DNA of 53,519 bases from Pseudonocardiales bacterium (lineage in GTDB: Bacteria; Actinomycetota; Actinomycetes; Mycobacteriales; Pseudonocardiaceae), in the NCBI GenBank assembly GCA_003244055.1, contig QHBZ01000097.1, positions 1 to 53,519 on the forward strand. Reading direction: 5' to 3'. Position numbers and translations under genes: made by a program. The first letter of the stretch is position 1; each line of letters begins with the position of its first letter. Under the pieces are notes generated by a model. It was not told where the DNA came from and did no database searches. It saw only the letters and a list, made by a program, of their open reading frames with translations. This document shows positions 27,235 to 35,953 of this stretch, one piece after another.

Positions 27235-27701
27235 CGGGACCCCTGGTCAGCCCCTCGGTCCCCGGCACGCGGACCGGTCAAGAACACCAGCCGGAACTTG
27301 CCGATCTGCACCTCGTCACCATTGGCCAGCAGGGCGGTGTCCACCGGCTCGCGGTTGACGTAGGTGCCGTTGAGACTGCCGACGTCCACCACTATGAACT
27401 CGCCGCCCTCGCGGCGGAACTCGGCATGCCGGCGGGAGACCGTCACGTCATCGAGGAAGATGTCGCTTTCCGGATGCCGGCCCGCGCTCGTGGTGGACCG
27501 GTCGAGAAGGAACCTCGAACCGGCGTTGGGGCCCCGCTTGACCACCAGCAGTGCGGAGCCGGCAGACAATGCATCGAGGCCGGAAACAGGCGGCGCAGGT
27601 GCCTCGACACCCTCGACCTCCGCGAGGAAGTCCGCCCTGAACGTCGATGTCTGCTCCGGGCCTCGCTCCGGCGGTACACCAGGCCCGTCGTTCGTGCTCA
27701 C
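27231..27701 (-). CDS. garA: FHA-domain regulator GarA (OdhI)
   Basis: A 156-residue forkhead-associated protein. In mycobacteria and corynebacteria it binds and inhibits 2-oxoglutarate dehydrogenase and the NAD-glutamate dehydrogenase until phosphorylated at an N-terminal ETTS motif. The FHA domain is nearly invariant: SALLVVKRGPNAGSRFLLD, TSAGRHPESDIFLDDVTVSR and RHAEFRREGGEFIVVDVGSL. The N-terminal motif is changed: E16-Q17-T18-S19-T20-F21-R-A-D-F replaces ETTSVFRADF, so the first threonine (PknG site in M. tuberculosis) is glutamine. The second threonine (PknB-type site) remains, and a new threonine follows. GTG 27701 is supported by AAGGAG. Two Ser/Thr kinase genes are in the window. Confidence 0.92.
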   Translation of the reverse strand: MSTNDGPGVPPERGPEQTSTFRADFLAEVEGVEAPAPPVSGLDALSAGSALLVVKRGPNAGSRFLLDRSTTSAGRHPESDIFLDDVTVSRRHAEFRREGGEFIVVDVGSLNGTYVNREPVDTALLANGDEVQIGKFRLVFLTGPRAGDRGADQGSR

Positions 27702-27778
27702 GCTGGGCTCTCCTTCGCGGGGTGGTCGCCGTTGATCGGACCCAACCTATCGTGCCGCCCGCAGGCCTGGGGACGGGG

Positions 27779-28165
27779 TCAGCCGTGCTCCTCGATGAGC
27801 ATGCGGTAGGCCTCGGCACCCATCAACGAGTCCATCGCGGATCGCTGCGCCAGCTTGACTTCGATCATCCAGCCCACGCCGTAGGGGTCGGAGTTGACCA
27901 ATTCGGGATTGTTCTCCAGAGCATCGTTGCAGGCGACGACCTCACCCGCCACCGGCGCGAAGAGATCCGACACACTCTTGGTCGACTCCACCTCGCCGAC
28001 CGCTTCTCCCGAGGTCACCGAGTTCCCGACCGGCGGCAACTGTACGAAGACCACGTCTCCGAGTTGCCTCTGCGCATAATCAGTGATGCCAACCCGCACG
28101 GTGTCCTCCGCACCGGCGAGCACCCACTCGTGCTGCGGGGTATACCGCAGCTCCTCGGGGACCAC
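27779..28165 (-). CDS. gcvH: Glycine cleavage system H protein
   Basis: A 128-residue lipoyl carrier that shuttles the aminomethyl intermediate between the P, T and L proteins. The lipoylation site is K63 in GEVESTKSVSDLFAPVAGEV, with the conserved surrounding ESTKS. RVGITDYAQRQLGDVVFVQL and NSDPYGVGWMIEVKL complete the hammerhead domain. The frame is open to ATG 28192, but GTG 28165 (MVPEELRYTPQHEW) is chosen because GGAGGA lies eight bases upstream and the usual N-terminus starts there. It precedes garA on the same strand and follows the phosphatidyltransferase gene. Confidence 0.93.
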   Translation of the reverse strand: MVPEELRYTPQHEWVLAGAEDTVRVGITDYAQRQLGDVVFVQLPPVGNSVTSGEAVGEVESTKSVSDLFAPVAGEVVACNDALENNPELVNSDPYGVGWMIEVKLAQRSAMDSLMGAEAYRMLIEEHG

Positions 28166-28181
28166 CGCGCGTTCCTCCACA

Positions 28182-28829
28182 TCATCCCCCAATCACTCCA
28201 CCGGCCGCGTCCCGAGCGGCGCGCACCGTCAGCCGAACTTGCAGTAGGTACAGAACTCCCGACCAGAGGTACAGCGCACCGCCCCATCCGGTGAAGGCCA
28301 CCGCGAATGCCTGAGCCACCGCCCCCACCACACCGTGCACGTCGTGCGCGAGCAGCAGCAGCGGAAATGCATAGAGCAGGCAGAGCGTCGCAGCCTTACC
28401 CACGTAGTGCACCGGCAGCGGGCCGTAGCCATGGTGCCGCAGTACCGGCAGGGCCAGCAACAACGCCAGATCCCTGCCGAGCAGCACCGCCACCACCCAC
28501 CACGGCAGGATCTCTCGCGTACCGAACCCGAGCAGGGTGCTCAGTGTGTACAGCCGATCGACCGCCGGGTCGAGCAACGCACCAAGCCTGCTGGACTGGT
28601 TCAGCAACCTGGCGAGCTTGCCGTCCAGCCAGTCGGTGAGGCCCGACAGCGCCAGCACGAGCACCGCGAGCAGGTCATCGTGCGGGCCCAGCAGCAGCCA
28701 CAGAAACAGCGGGACACCAGCCAGCCGGAGCGCGCTGAGCACGTTGGGCACGGTGAGCATCCGGTCGGCCGGATCCGACGCCCGCGCCCTGGGTTGGCTC
28801 GACCGCCCGGCGCTGGGCTGGTGCTGCAT
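28182..28829 (-). CDS. CDP-alcohol phosphatidyltransferase
   Basis: A 215-residue integral membrane enzyme that joins a CDP-linked lipid to an alcohol such as glycerol 3-phosphate. The catalytic motif D-x2-DG-x2-AR-x8-G-x3-D-x3-D is intact (DWLDGKLARLLNQSSRLGAL then LDPAVDR). About five to six hydrophobic helices are visible, including VPLFLWLLLG and LALLLALPVL. Position corresponds to Rv1822 (annotated pgsA2); the acceptor alcohol is not certain. Start: ATG 28829; M24 at 28760 (MLTVPNVLSALRLAG) is also possible. In mycobacteria three genes, including DUF881 proteins, sit between this gene and gcvH; here only 16 bp separate them. Confidence 0.88.
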   Translation of the reverse strand: MQHQPSAGRSSQPRARASDPADRMLTVPNVLSALRLAGVPLFLWLLLGPHDDLLAVLVLALSGLTDWLDGKLARLLNQSSRLGALLDPAVDRLYTLSTLLGFGTREILPWWVVAVLLGRDLALLLALPVLRHHGYGPLPVHYVGKAATLCLLYAFPLLLLAHDVHGVVGAVAQAFAVAFTGWGGALYLWSGVLYLLQVRLTVRAARDAAGGVIGG

Positions 28830-28886
28830 GGTGCCTACTTTTGCATACGCGCAACGCCGCCGAAGCCGGGCGAGGACGATGCGGAG

Positions 28887-29669
28887 TCAGAATTGGGTGT
28901 GGGCTAGCCAGTGCTCCAAGACGCTGGCGTCGCCGAGCACGTCGATGGGCGCCTCGCTGGGTGGGACGCGGCGCATCACGACCAGTAACAGGTGCACCAC
29001 TGGACCCCGCACCGCGACATCGCCTTTGGCGTGGCCGTGTTCCCAGACCGGACCCGATGGTGTCCGGCGCACGATCCATTCACCCGCCTCACCAAGCCCC
29101 GGGTCGGTGGAATGCAGGTGCAGAATCTGACCCTCCCCGCGCAGCTCGGCGAGCTCCGGGCGGTGCTCCACCGCCTGCGGCAGGCTGAGGAAACCTAGCC
29201 ACTCGGAAATCGCATCGGCGGCGAGATCAGCCTCCAGAGTGAATTCGCGACCCAGCGCGAGTTCGGCGTCCGCACGGTGCACCGCGGTCTCATGCGCCAT
29301 CCGGCGGGCCCAGAAGCCGACGCTGTGATCGCCGGCCCAGCTCCACACGGGCGTCTGCGGGTCGGCAGTTCGAATCGCGTCCACCAGTGCCTCAGCGCCC
29401 TCGCGAAACCAGCTGCCAAGGCCATCGGCGTCCTCGGGTGCCCCGGTCGCGTTCAGGTCGCTGCGGTCGGGTGGGCCGACGGCGGGTCTGGTGACGACCG
29501 CGGTGGCCCACCGGTGGACCTGTCCCAGATGCTCAGCGAGGTGGTGCAACGTCCAGTCCGGGCAGGTGGGTACCCGCTGCTGCGGATCCGTGCGGGCCAC
29601 CGCCTCAGCGAACAGCGCGGACTGCTCAGCGAGCGCGTCGAGGTAGCGGTCCTCGCGCAGCGGAGCCAT
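28887..29669 (-). CDS. Maleylpyruvate isomerase / mycothiol-dependent enzyme family protein
   Basis: A 260-residue protein with the DinB-like N-terminal four-helix domain (CPDWTLHHLAEHLGQVHRWA, metal-type histidines) and the second conserved histidine region WARRMAHETAVHRADAELAL. A C-terminal SCP2-like or MDMPI_C domain follows (WIVRRTPSGPVWEHGHAKGD, VRGPVVHLLLVVMRRV). Such proteins belong to the mycothiol-dependent metalloenzyme group; only a few members have known substrates. ATG 29669 is chosen because GGGAGGGG precedes it; the open frame to 30014 overlaps the divergent methyltransferase gene. The shared upstream region 29670-29787 should hold both promoters. Confidence 0.85.
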   Translation of the reverse strand: MAPLREDRYLDALAEQSALFAEAVARTDPQQRVPTCPDWTLHHLAEHLGQVHRWATAVVTRPAVGPPDRSDLNATGAPEDADGLGSWFREGAEALVDAIRTADPQTPVWSWAGDHSVGFWARRMAHETAVHRADAELALGREFTLEADLAADAISEWLGFLSLPQAVEHRPELAELRGEGQILHLHSTDPGLGEAGEWIVRRTPSGPVWEHGHAKGDVAVRGPVVHLLLVVMRRVPPSEAPIDVLGDASVLEHWLAHTQF

Positions 29670-29787
29670 CAGATCCCCTCCCATAGTCGTCCCGAATGGT
29701 CGCCCCGTCGTGATTCGACGACTCGCAACCAAAGCACTTGTTGCCTTGGTAGTGCGGTGCCGCACCGGGTGGTGTGCACTGTGCCCT

Positions 29788-30471
29788 ATGGCCTCGCATT
29801 CCGCCTCGCATCCGCAAGACCCCGTCCAGCGCGCGCTCGGTGGCGGCTGGGGCACCTTTCTCGCGGCGGCAGCGCGGTCTCCTCGCGATGTCGGCACCCT
29901 GCTGCCCTCCGGCCCTGAGCTGGCCCAGCGGCTGGCCGCCGTGGTGGCTGGCGCCGGCCAAACTGGGCGCCCCGCGATCGTCGTGGAGGTCGGTGCCGGT
30001 GGCGGGGCGGTCACCGCGGCGATCGCCCGGGCTGCGGACTACGACGCGGTGGTGATCGCTGTCGAGAAGGACCCCGGGCTCGCTGAGCGGTTGCGGTCCC
30101 GTGAGCTCGGCGTGCGGGTGGTCACCGCGGACGCCGCCACGCTTCCGGCCATCCTCGCCGACCACGGCGTGGACCGCGCCGACGTGATCATCTCAGTACT
30201 GCCGTGGACCCTGTTCGGTCCGCAGCAGCAGCGCGAGTTCCTGACGATCTTTGCCACCGCGCTGCGGGCTGACGGTGTGTTCACCGCGGCCGCTTACAGT
30301 TTGGGCTACTGGATGCCCGCTGCGCGCCGGTTTCGCAGCGAGCTGGGGCGCACGTTCGGCGAGGTCCTACCCACCCGCACCCTCTGGCGGCACCTGCCGC
30401 CGGCGATGACCTACGTCTGCCGGCGCCCGGAAGTAACCGACGAGGACATCATCGCGGATCCGAATCGATGA
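29788..30471 (+). CDS. SAM-dependent methyltransferase, phospholipid N-methyltransferase-like
   Basis: A 227-residue Rossmann-fold methyltransferase. Motif I is IVVEVGAGGGAVTAAI, motif II gives the acidic ribose-binding residue in VVIAVEKDPGLAERL, and IISVLPWTLFGPQQQREFL is the post-motif segment. The layout, with the N-terminal FLAAAARSPRDVGTLLPSG before motif I and the LPW motif, resembles bacterial PmtA-type phosphatidylethanolamine N-methyltransferases and rRNA dimethylases; the substrate is inferred, not shown. Start ATG 29788; the open frame to 29710 is not conserved. Its 3' end overlaps the convergent Ser/Thr kinase gene by 23 bp. Confidence 0.75.
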   Translation: MASHSASHPQDPVQRALGGGWGTFLAAAARSPRDVGTLLPSGPELAQRLAAVVAGAGQTGRPAIVVEVGAGGGAVTAAIARAADYDAVVIAVEKDPGLAERLRSRELGVRVVTADAATLPAILADHGVDRADVIISVLPWTLFGPQQQREFLTIFATALRADGVFTAAAYSLGYWMPAARRFRSELGRTFGEVLPTRTLWRHLPPAMTYVCRRPEVTDEDIIADPNR

Positions 30472-31942
30472 GTAGCTGGCCATTTTGCCGGGTAACCCGC
30501 AACGCATGCTTCACCACCTGGGAGTTGGCGCCGTTGTTGTAGGTGACCTCGACTGGCACTCGCACCGAACCGTCGGCATTGTCGGTGACCCCGAAGGCGT
30601 TACGGGCGCTGACCGAGGAATACCTGCTCCAGTACGACCGGAAGTCCGACTCGCTGGCGAAGGTGGCCTGGGCGGTGGGTGACAGGAGCTCCCACGCTCC
30701 CGTCACGTTGTTCAGGCGATTGTAGTAGTCGATCACTAGCTGCCCGGCGTCCCTCCATTCGATTGGCTGGGCGTGGCCCACGGGCTCCACCTGCGGTGGC
30801 GGTGGTAGGACCGGTATGGGCGTTGCCGCCGGAGCAGCGGCCTGCCCGACGGGATGGGCGCCCTGTTGTCCGGAGGGTCCTGCGGACAACCGCGCCCCAA
30901 CTCCGAACAACACGAGCACCACGACGACAACTCCGGCGAGTGCGCCGACCCTGGCTCGGCGCTGCCTGCGGCTTGCAGGGGAGCTGTCGGCGGACCAGCC
31001 GGGTGGCAACGATGCCGCCTCCGGTGGGGTACCGAGCAGCGGAGCGGACGCTAGCGTCGGCGTCGGGTCCACACGATCGGTTCTGGTCGCGCGGGTCGGC
31101 CGCCGCGCGGCGCTAGACGCCGAACCCGGGCGGATGGTCCGCACCGCGGCGAGTTCCTGGCTGGCGCGGAGCATGTCGGGACGCTGCGCCGGGTCTGTCG
31201 CCAGCAGCCTCATCAGTACCGCCGACAGCGCGCCGGCCTGCCAGGGGGGTTGCACCTGGCCGCCGGCAACCGCGTGCAGCAGCGCAAGCGGGTTGTCAGT
31301 GTCGCCGAATGGACCGCGCCCCTCTACCGAGGCGTAGAGCGTGGCGCCGAGGGAGAAGACATCTGATGCGGGCGTCGGAACCTGACCGCGAGCCACCTCC
31401 GGTGCGAGGTAGGCGGGGGTACCGGCCATCATCCCGGTCTGAGTGACCGTGACATCACCCGCCGCGCGCGAGACGCCGAAGTCGGTGATCTTCGCGGTGC
31501 CGTCTTCGGTGATCAAGATGTTGCCGGGTTTGACATCGCGGTGCACGATCTGAGCGGCGTGTGCGGCGGCCAGCGCCGAGGCGATCTGCCTACCGATCGA
31601 GGCGACTTCGGGCACTGGGAGACAGCCACTCTCACTCAGGACCGCCGCGAGGCTGCGCGAGGGTAAGTACTCCATCACCAAACAGGGCTCACCCTCGTGC
31701 TCGGCCACGTCATAGATGACGATGGCGTTCGGGTGGTGCAGGCGCGCGGCGATGCGCGCCTCGCGCAGCGCCCGGGCCCGGGCTTCGTCGGTCGCCCGAG
31801 GGCTCAGGTTCGGCTGCACCAGCAGCTGTTTCACCGCCACCGGCCGCTGCAGCCGCTCGTCCATGGCCCGCCAGACCACGCCCATGCCGCCGATGCCAAC
31901 CCGATCGAGCACCCGGTAGTGACCGGCGATCAGCTGACCCAT
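30449..31942 (-). CDS. Membrane Ser/Thr protein kinase with NTF2-like extracellular domain
   Basis: A 497-residue Hanks-type kinase. Residues about 1-260 form the catalytic domain: VGIGGMGVVWRAMDERLQRP, VAVKQL (ATP lysine), IVHRDVKPGNILI, ITDFGVSRA and PAYLAPEVARG. A Pro/Ser/Thr-rich linker with an RRPTRATRT stretch follows, probably an autophosphorylation region. One transmembrane helix (VGALAGVVVVVLVLFGVGA) comes next. The ectodomain of about 100 residues (LVIDYYNRLNNVTGAWELLS, FRSYWSRYSSVSARNAFGV) resembles NTF2-like domains found on several Streptomyces kinases; it has no PASTA repeats. ATG 31942 is chosen as MGQLIAGHYRVLDRVG is the normal kinase start, though no clear ribosome-binding site is seen. 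Confidence 0.9.
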   Translation of the reverse strand: MGQLIAGHYRVLDRVGIGGMGVVWRAMDERLQRPVAVKQLLVQPNLSPRATDEARARALREARIAARLHHPNAIVIYDVAEHEGEPCLVMEYLPSRSLAAVLSESGCLPVPEVASIGRQIASALAAAHAAQIVHRDVKPGNILITEDGTAKITDFGVSRAAGDVTVTQTGMMAGTPAYLAPEVARGQVPTPASDVFSLGATLYASVEGRGPFGDTDNPLALLHAVAGGQVQPPWQAGALSAVLMRLLATDPAQRPDMLRASQELAAVRTIRPGSASSAARRPTRATRTDRVDPTPTLASAPLLGTPPEAASLPPGWSADSSPASRRQRRARVGALAGVVVVVLVLFGVGARLSAGPSGQQGAHPVGQAAAPAATPIPVLPPPPQVEPVGHAQPIEWRDAGQLVIDYYNRLNNVTGAWELLSPTAQATFASESDFRSYWSRYSSVSARNAFGVTDNADGSVRVPVEVTYNNGANSQVVKHALRVTRQNGQLLIDSDPR

Positions 31943-32098
31943 CTCGATATGCGGACACCCCCTCTGCACCTGTGCTTGCGCACGGCACGCAGCATCCCCG
32001 ACACGGCCACCAGATTACCCGCCGGAGCCGGGTCGGCACACCGACCGAGCCGCCCCGCTTCGCGTTGGGAGAAGCGGCGGGGGCACGATCGTGTCACC

Positions 32099-34603
32099 AT
32101 GACGCTCACCGAGACGCTACCCGGCGGTGCCGGGCCCGACGAGCTGTTCGACACCTTTGTGGCCTGGGTCTCAGACCAGGGCCTGACCCTGTATCCCGCT
32201 CAGGAAGAGGCCCTGATAGAGATCGTGTCAGGCTCGAACGTGATCCTGGCCACCCCCACCGGGTCCGGTAAGAGTCTGGTCGCGACCGGAGCGCACGCGA
32301 CTGCACTGGCGCAGCGCAGGCGCAGCGTCTACACCGCGCCGATCAAAGCGCTGGTGTCGGAGAAGTTCTTTGCGGCATGTGACGTCTTCGGTGCTGATCA
32401 GGTCGGGATGCTGACCGGTGACTCCAGCGTCAACGCCGGGGCCCCCATCATCTGCTGCACCGCTGAGGTGCTGGCCAACATGGCGCTGCGTAGCGGCCCG
32501 GAGACCGATGTGGGCCTGGTCGTGATGGATGAGTTCCACTACTACGCCGATCCTGACCGCGGCTGGGCGTGGCAGATCCCGTTGTTGGAGCTCCCGCAGG
32601 CTCAATTCCTGTTGATGTCTGCGACGCTGGGCGACGTCAGCCGCTTCGAGCCGGACCTGACCCGGCGCACCGGCCGCCCCACCGTAGTGGTCCGCTCCGC
32701 GCAGCGACCGGTTCCGCTGCATTTCCGGTACGTGACGACGCCGCTGCACGAGACGTTGGAAGAACTGCTAGCCATCAAGGCGGCGCCGGTCTATGTCGTG
32801 CACTTCACCCAGGCTGCGGCCGCCGAGCAGGCCCAGGCGCTGACCAGCATCAACGTCTGCAGTCGGGCAGAAAAGGACGCCATCGCCGAGCTGATCGGTG
32901 GGTTCCGGTTCACGGCTGGTTTCGGACGGACCCTGTCCCGGCTGGTGCGCCATGGGATTGGGGTGCATCACGCCGGGATGCTGCCGAGGTATCGCCGGCT
33001 GGTCGAGCGGCTGGCCCAGGCCGGCCTGCTGAAGATCATTTGTGGCACCGACACGCTCGGGGTGGGTATCAACGTGCCGATCCGCACGGTGCTGCTCACC
33101 GCGCTGGGTAAGTACGACGGGACCCGCACCCGCCACCTCACCGCCCGGGAGTTCCACCAGATCACCGGGCGAGCCGGCCGGGCCGGCTATGACACCGCGG
33201 GCGATGTCGTCGTGCAGGCCCCGGAACACGTGGTGGCGAACACTAAGGCCGTGGCCAAGGCCGGAGACGACCCTCGCAAGCGCCGCAGGGTGGTCCACAA
33301 GAAACCTGCCGAAGGATCGGTGTCCTGGAGCGATCGCACCTTCGACCGGCTCGTCGCTGCCGAACCGGAACCGCTGACGTCCAGTTTTGCGGTGAGCCAC
33401 GCGATGCTGCTCAACGTCGCCAACCGGCCCGGTGACGCGTTCGCGGCGATGCGCCACCTGCTGACCGACAACCACGAGGAGCGTCCCGCGCAGCGCCGGC
33501 ACATCCGTCAGGCCATCGCGATCTACCGTGCGTTACTCGCCGCCGGCGTCGTGGAACGGTTGGCGGTCCCGGACGCCCAGGGCCGCACCGTGCGGCTCAC
33601 CGGCGACCTGCAGCTCGACTTCGCGCTGAACCAGGCGCTGTCCCCGTTCGCGCTGGCCGCGATCGAGCTGTTCGACCCGGCTTCGGTCGACTACCCGCTG
33701 GATGTGCTGTCGGTGCTCGAGGCGACCCTCGACGATCCGCGCCAGGTGCTCAGCGCGCAACTGTCCAAGGCCAAGGGCGAAGCCGTGGCGGCGATGAAAG
33801 CCGAAGGCATCGAGTACGAGGAGCGGATGCGGCTGCTGGAGGACGTCACCTACCCGATGCCACTGGCTGAGCTGCTCGACGCGGCGTTCGAGACATATCG
33901 GGGAGGCCATCCATGGGTGGCCGACCACAGGCTGTCCCCCAAGTCGGTGGCCCGGGATCTCGCCGAGCGAGCGATGACCTTCACCGAGTACGTCGGGTTC
34001 TATGGCCTTGCCCGCTCGGAGGGACTGGTGCTGCGCTACCTGGCCAACGCCTACCAGGCGCTGCGCCGCACAGTGCCCGAAGACGCCAAGACCGACGAGC
34101 TGAGGGACCTCCAGGAGTGGCTCGGCGAGTTGGTCCGCCAGGTCGACTCCAGTCTGCTGGACGAGTGGGAGAAACTGCGCGACCCGCAGGCGCCGGACGG
34201 ATTGTCCGCGCCGGTGGACCACCGGCCTCCGCCGGTGACAGCCAACGCGCGGGCCTTCCGGGTCCTGGTACGCAATGCGCTGTTCCGCCGGGTGGAGCTG
34301 GCTGCCCGCCGGAGGTGGGAGGAGCTGGGGGAGCTCGACGCGGACGCCGGGTGGGACGCGGACTCTTGGCGCGAGGCCGTGGAACCGTACTTCGACGAGC
34401 ATGTCGAGATCAGCACCGGCGCGAACGCCCGCGGCCCGCAGTTGCTGATCATCGATGAGCAGCCTGACCGTTGGATGGTGCGGCAGATCCTGGACGATCC
34501 GGCTGGGCATCATGACTGGGCCATTGTGGCCGAGGTCGACCTGGCTGCCTCCGACGAGTCCGGGATCGCTGTGCTGTGGGTGACCGCGGTCGGCCAGCTC
34601 TAA
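32099..34603 (+). CDS. DEAD/DEAH-box helicase with DUF3516-type C-terminus
   Basis: An 834-residue Ski2-like helicase, probably acting on RNA. Motifs in order: Q-like TLYPAQEEAL, Walker A ATPTGSGKSL, TAPIKALVSEKF, DEFH box VVMDEFHYYAD, LLMSATLGD, then domain 2 with VHHAGMLPRYRRLVERLAQ, ICGTDTLGVGINVPIRTVLL and QITGRAGRAGYDTAGDVVVQ. The remaining 400 residues match the DUF3516 region of actinobacterial helicases (FAAMRHLLTDNHEERPAQRR, ARDLAERAMTFTEYVGFYGL). ATG 32099 is chosen over the open frame from 31697, which overlaps the divergent kinase. The intergenic space is 156 bp. The cellular role is not established; RNA processing is the likely one. Confidence 0.9.
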   Translation: MTLTETLPGGAGPDELFDTFVAWVSDQGLTLYPAQEEALIEIVSGSNVILATPTGSGKSLVATGAHATALAQRRRSVYTAPIKALVSEKFFAACDVFGADQVGMLTGDSSVNAGAPIICCTAEVLANMALRSGPETDVGLVVMDEFHYYADPDRGWAWQIPLLELPQAQFLLMSATLGDVSRFEPDLTRRTGRPTVVVRSAQRPVPLHFRYVTTPLHETLEELLAIKAAPVYVVHFTQAAAAEQAQALTSINVCSRAEKDAIAELIGGFRFTAGFGRTLSRLVRHGIGVHHAGMLPRYRRLVERLAQAGLLKIICGTDTLGVGINVPIRTVLLTALGKYDGTRTRHLTAREFHQITGRAGRAGYDTAGDVVVQAPEHVVANTKAVAKAGDDPRKRRRVVHKKPAEGSVSWSDRTFDRLVAAEPEPLTSSFAVSHAMLLNVANRPGDAFAAMRHLLTDNHEERPAQRRHIRQAIAIYRALLAAGVVERLAVPDAQGRTVRLTGDLQLDFALNQALSPFALAAIELFDPASVDYPLDVLSVLEATLDDPRQVLSAQLSKAKGEAVAAMKAEGIEYEERMRLLEDVTYPMPLAELLDAAFETYRGGHPWVADHRLSPKSVARDLAERAMTFTEYVGFYGLARSEGLVLRYLANAYQALRRTVPEDAKTDELRDLQEWLGELVRQVDSSLLDEWEKLRDPQAPDGLSAPVDHRPPPVTANARAFRVLVRNALFRRVELAARRRWEELGELDADAGWDADSWREAVEPYFDEHVEISTGANARGPQLLIIDEQPDRWMVRQILDDPAGHHDWAIVAEVDLAASDESGIAVLWVTAVGQL

Positions 34604-34622
34604 CCGTGGCTGCGCAGGACAG

Positions 34623-35186
34623 TCAGGACGGCTCGTTGCCCGGCTTCCACTTGATGCCGCAGCCCATGCTGGGCACCTGCGGTTCGGGTACCGGTTGTCC
34701 AGCCAGCACCAGTCTCAGCGCCGCCCGCAAGGCGCTGCCGGTCACCGCAGCATTGTTGCGTGGGCGGGACTCGTCGAACTCGCCCCGGTAGACGAGCTTG
34801 CGCTCGATGTCATAGAGGAAGAAGTCGGGCGTGCACGCGGCATGGTAGGCGAGTGCGACCTGTTGGGTGTCGTCGAACAGGTACGGGAAGGTGAAGCCAG
34901 CACGGTGAGACTGCTCGATCAACCCGTCTGGCCCGTCGGCGGGATAATTCTTGATGTCGTTGCTGCAGATCGCCACCGCGGCCACGTCCTGCGCATACTC
35001 GGCAACCAGCCAGCCGAGTTCCTGCTCGAGGTGCCGGACGTAGGGGCAGTGGTTGGACAGGAACATCACCAGCACGGGTCGACCAGGGGCAAGGCCATCA
35101 GAGGTAACGATCTCGCCGTCCAGAGACGGCAGGGCGAACGGCGGCGCTGGCGTGCCGAGCGGGACCATCATCGAGTTCACAGCCAT
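34623..35186 (-). CDS. Thioredoxin-fold protein (AhpC/TSA-like redoxin)
   Basis: A 187-residue cytosolic thioredoxin-fold protein. FALPSLDGEIVTSDGL and PVLVMFLSNHCPYVRHLEQE define the fold; the active site is S-N-H-C-P-Y-V, with a single cysteine instead of CxxC. The middle has AICSNDIKNYPADGPDGLIE and the DFFLYDIERKLVYRGEFDES strand. A second cysteine sits near the end in PSMGCGIKWKPGNEP, a tail conserved in this subfamily and a candidate partner for the first. ATG 35186 is chosen; the frame is open to 35285 but that part overlaps the AIM24 remnant. It converges with the helicase gene, 19 bp apart. Probably a peroxidase or disulfide oxidoreductase. Confidence 0.82.
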   Translation of the reverse strand: MAVNSMMVPLGTPAPPFALPSLDGEIVTSDGLAPGRPVLVMFLSNHCPYVRHLEQELGWLVAEYAQDVAAVAICSNDIKNYPADGPDGLIEQSHRAGFTFPYLFDDTQQVALAYHAACTPDFFLYDIERKLVYRGEFDESRPRNNAAVTGSALRAALRLVLAGQPVPEPQVPSMGCGIKWKPGNEPS

Positions 35187-35509
35187 GGTGACCAGTCTCG
35201 CATCACAAGAGCAGTACCCGACCTGGGCCGGAGAAATCGAACACCCAACCCTCGCCCCCGAACAAGTTTGCCATCCCACCCCCACTGTGTGTCGATCTCG
35301 ACGCCGTAGGAGTTGGCAATCCAGAACGAACCGCCGCCGAGGACCCTATGAGCGAGGCCTTTCATGACTCCGCCCTGTGCCTTGGACTCGAGTAGGACGC
35401 CCTCGCTGTGGGCGATCATCGCGCCGCCCTCGACGCGCAGCGGCTCACCCGGTGCGAGAAGGCAGCGGGCAATAGTGAATGACGGGTTGTGGCGCAATTT
35501 GACCTGCAT
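35177..35509 (-). pseudogene. Truncated AIM24/TIGR00266 family gene
   Basis: From ATG 35509 the frame gives MQVKLRHNPSFTIARCLLAP, GEPLRVEGGAMIAHSEGVLL and ESKAQGGVMKGLAHRVLGGG, then SFWIANSYG. These are the first 75 residues of the AIM24 beta-barrel family (normally 200-260 residues). After that, homology ends and about 35 unrelated residues (VEIDTQWGWDGKLVRGRGLG and on) run into the thioredoxin-fold gene's start. The C-terminal two-thirds are missing. The frame is intact and might be expressed, but the fold would be incomplete. Confidence 0.6.
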
Positions 35510-35635
35510 GGCGGCGACCCTAGCTGACCGGATCGCTAAGCCTCGCCGAGTCCGCCGCCAGCCCGTCGAACAGTTCACCGCGGTGGACGGTTCGACGGGC
35601 CTGACTTCGGACCCCTGATCGGGTGCCTGCTAGGA

Positions 35636-35833
35636 CTAGCCTCGGTCGGTGCCCTGGACCTTGCGCACCGCGCCGTCGATCTGGTTGCTGAACTTGCCCT
35701 TGGTGCACTGATCGACGAGGCGACCAGCCTGGTCTGCAATCTTACCGACCGCGTCAGGGTTGGTCTTGGCGTACCGGCGAGCGGCCTCCACGGCCCCCGC
35801 CAGCACAACGAGCTTCCCCAGTTTCCCCAGCAT
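35636..35833 (-). CDS. MT0933-like small antitoxin-family protein
   Basis: A 65-residue protein. The segment NPDAVGKIADQAGRLVDQCT then KGKFSNQIDGAVRKVQG matches the small actinobacterial family known as MT0933-like antitoxins (pattern NP-D-K-x-x-x-x-x-D-x-A-G-x-x-V-D-x-x-T-x-x-K-[FY]-x-x-Q-[IV]-D). The N-terminal LGKLVVLAGAVEAARRYAK is hydrophobic and amphipathic, perhaps membrane-associated. The start has one of the best ribosome-binding sites in the window (AAAGGAGG at seven bases). No toxin gene is adjacent, and the family's antitoxin role is a database label rather than proven in general. Confidence 0.75.
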   Translation of the reverse strand: MLGKLGKLVVLAGAVEAARRYAKTNPDAVGKIADQAGRLVDQCTKGKFSNQIDGAVRKVQGTDRG

Positions 35834-35953
35834 GGTGTTTCCTCCTTTGACTGACCAACCACAATCCCCACTAGGTCACAGCGGAATGGCGAGGATACCG
35901 CGCCCGATCATTGGGTGGGAGGACGGCCGCAGGATGCGGTCACAGCGACCCGG

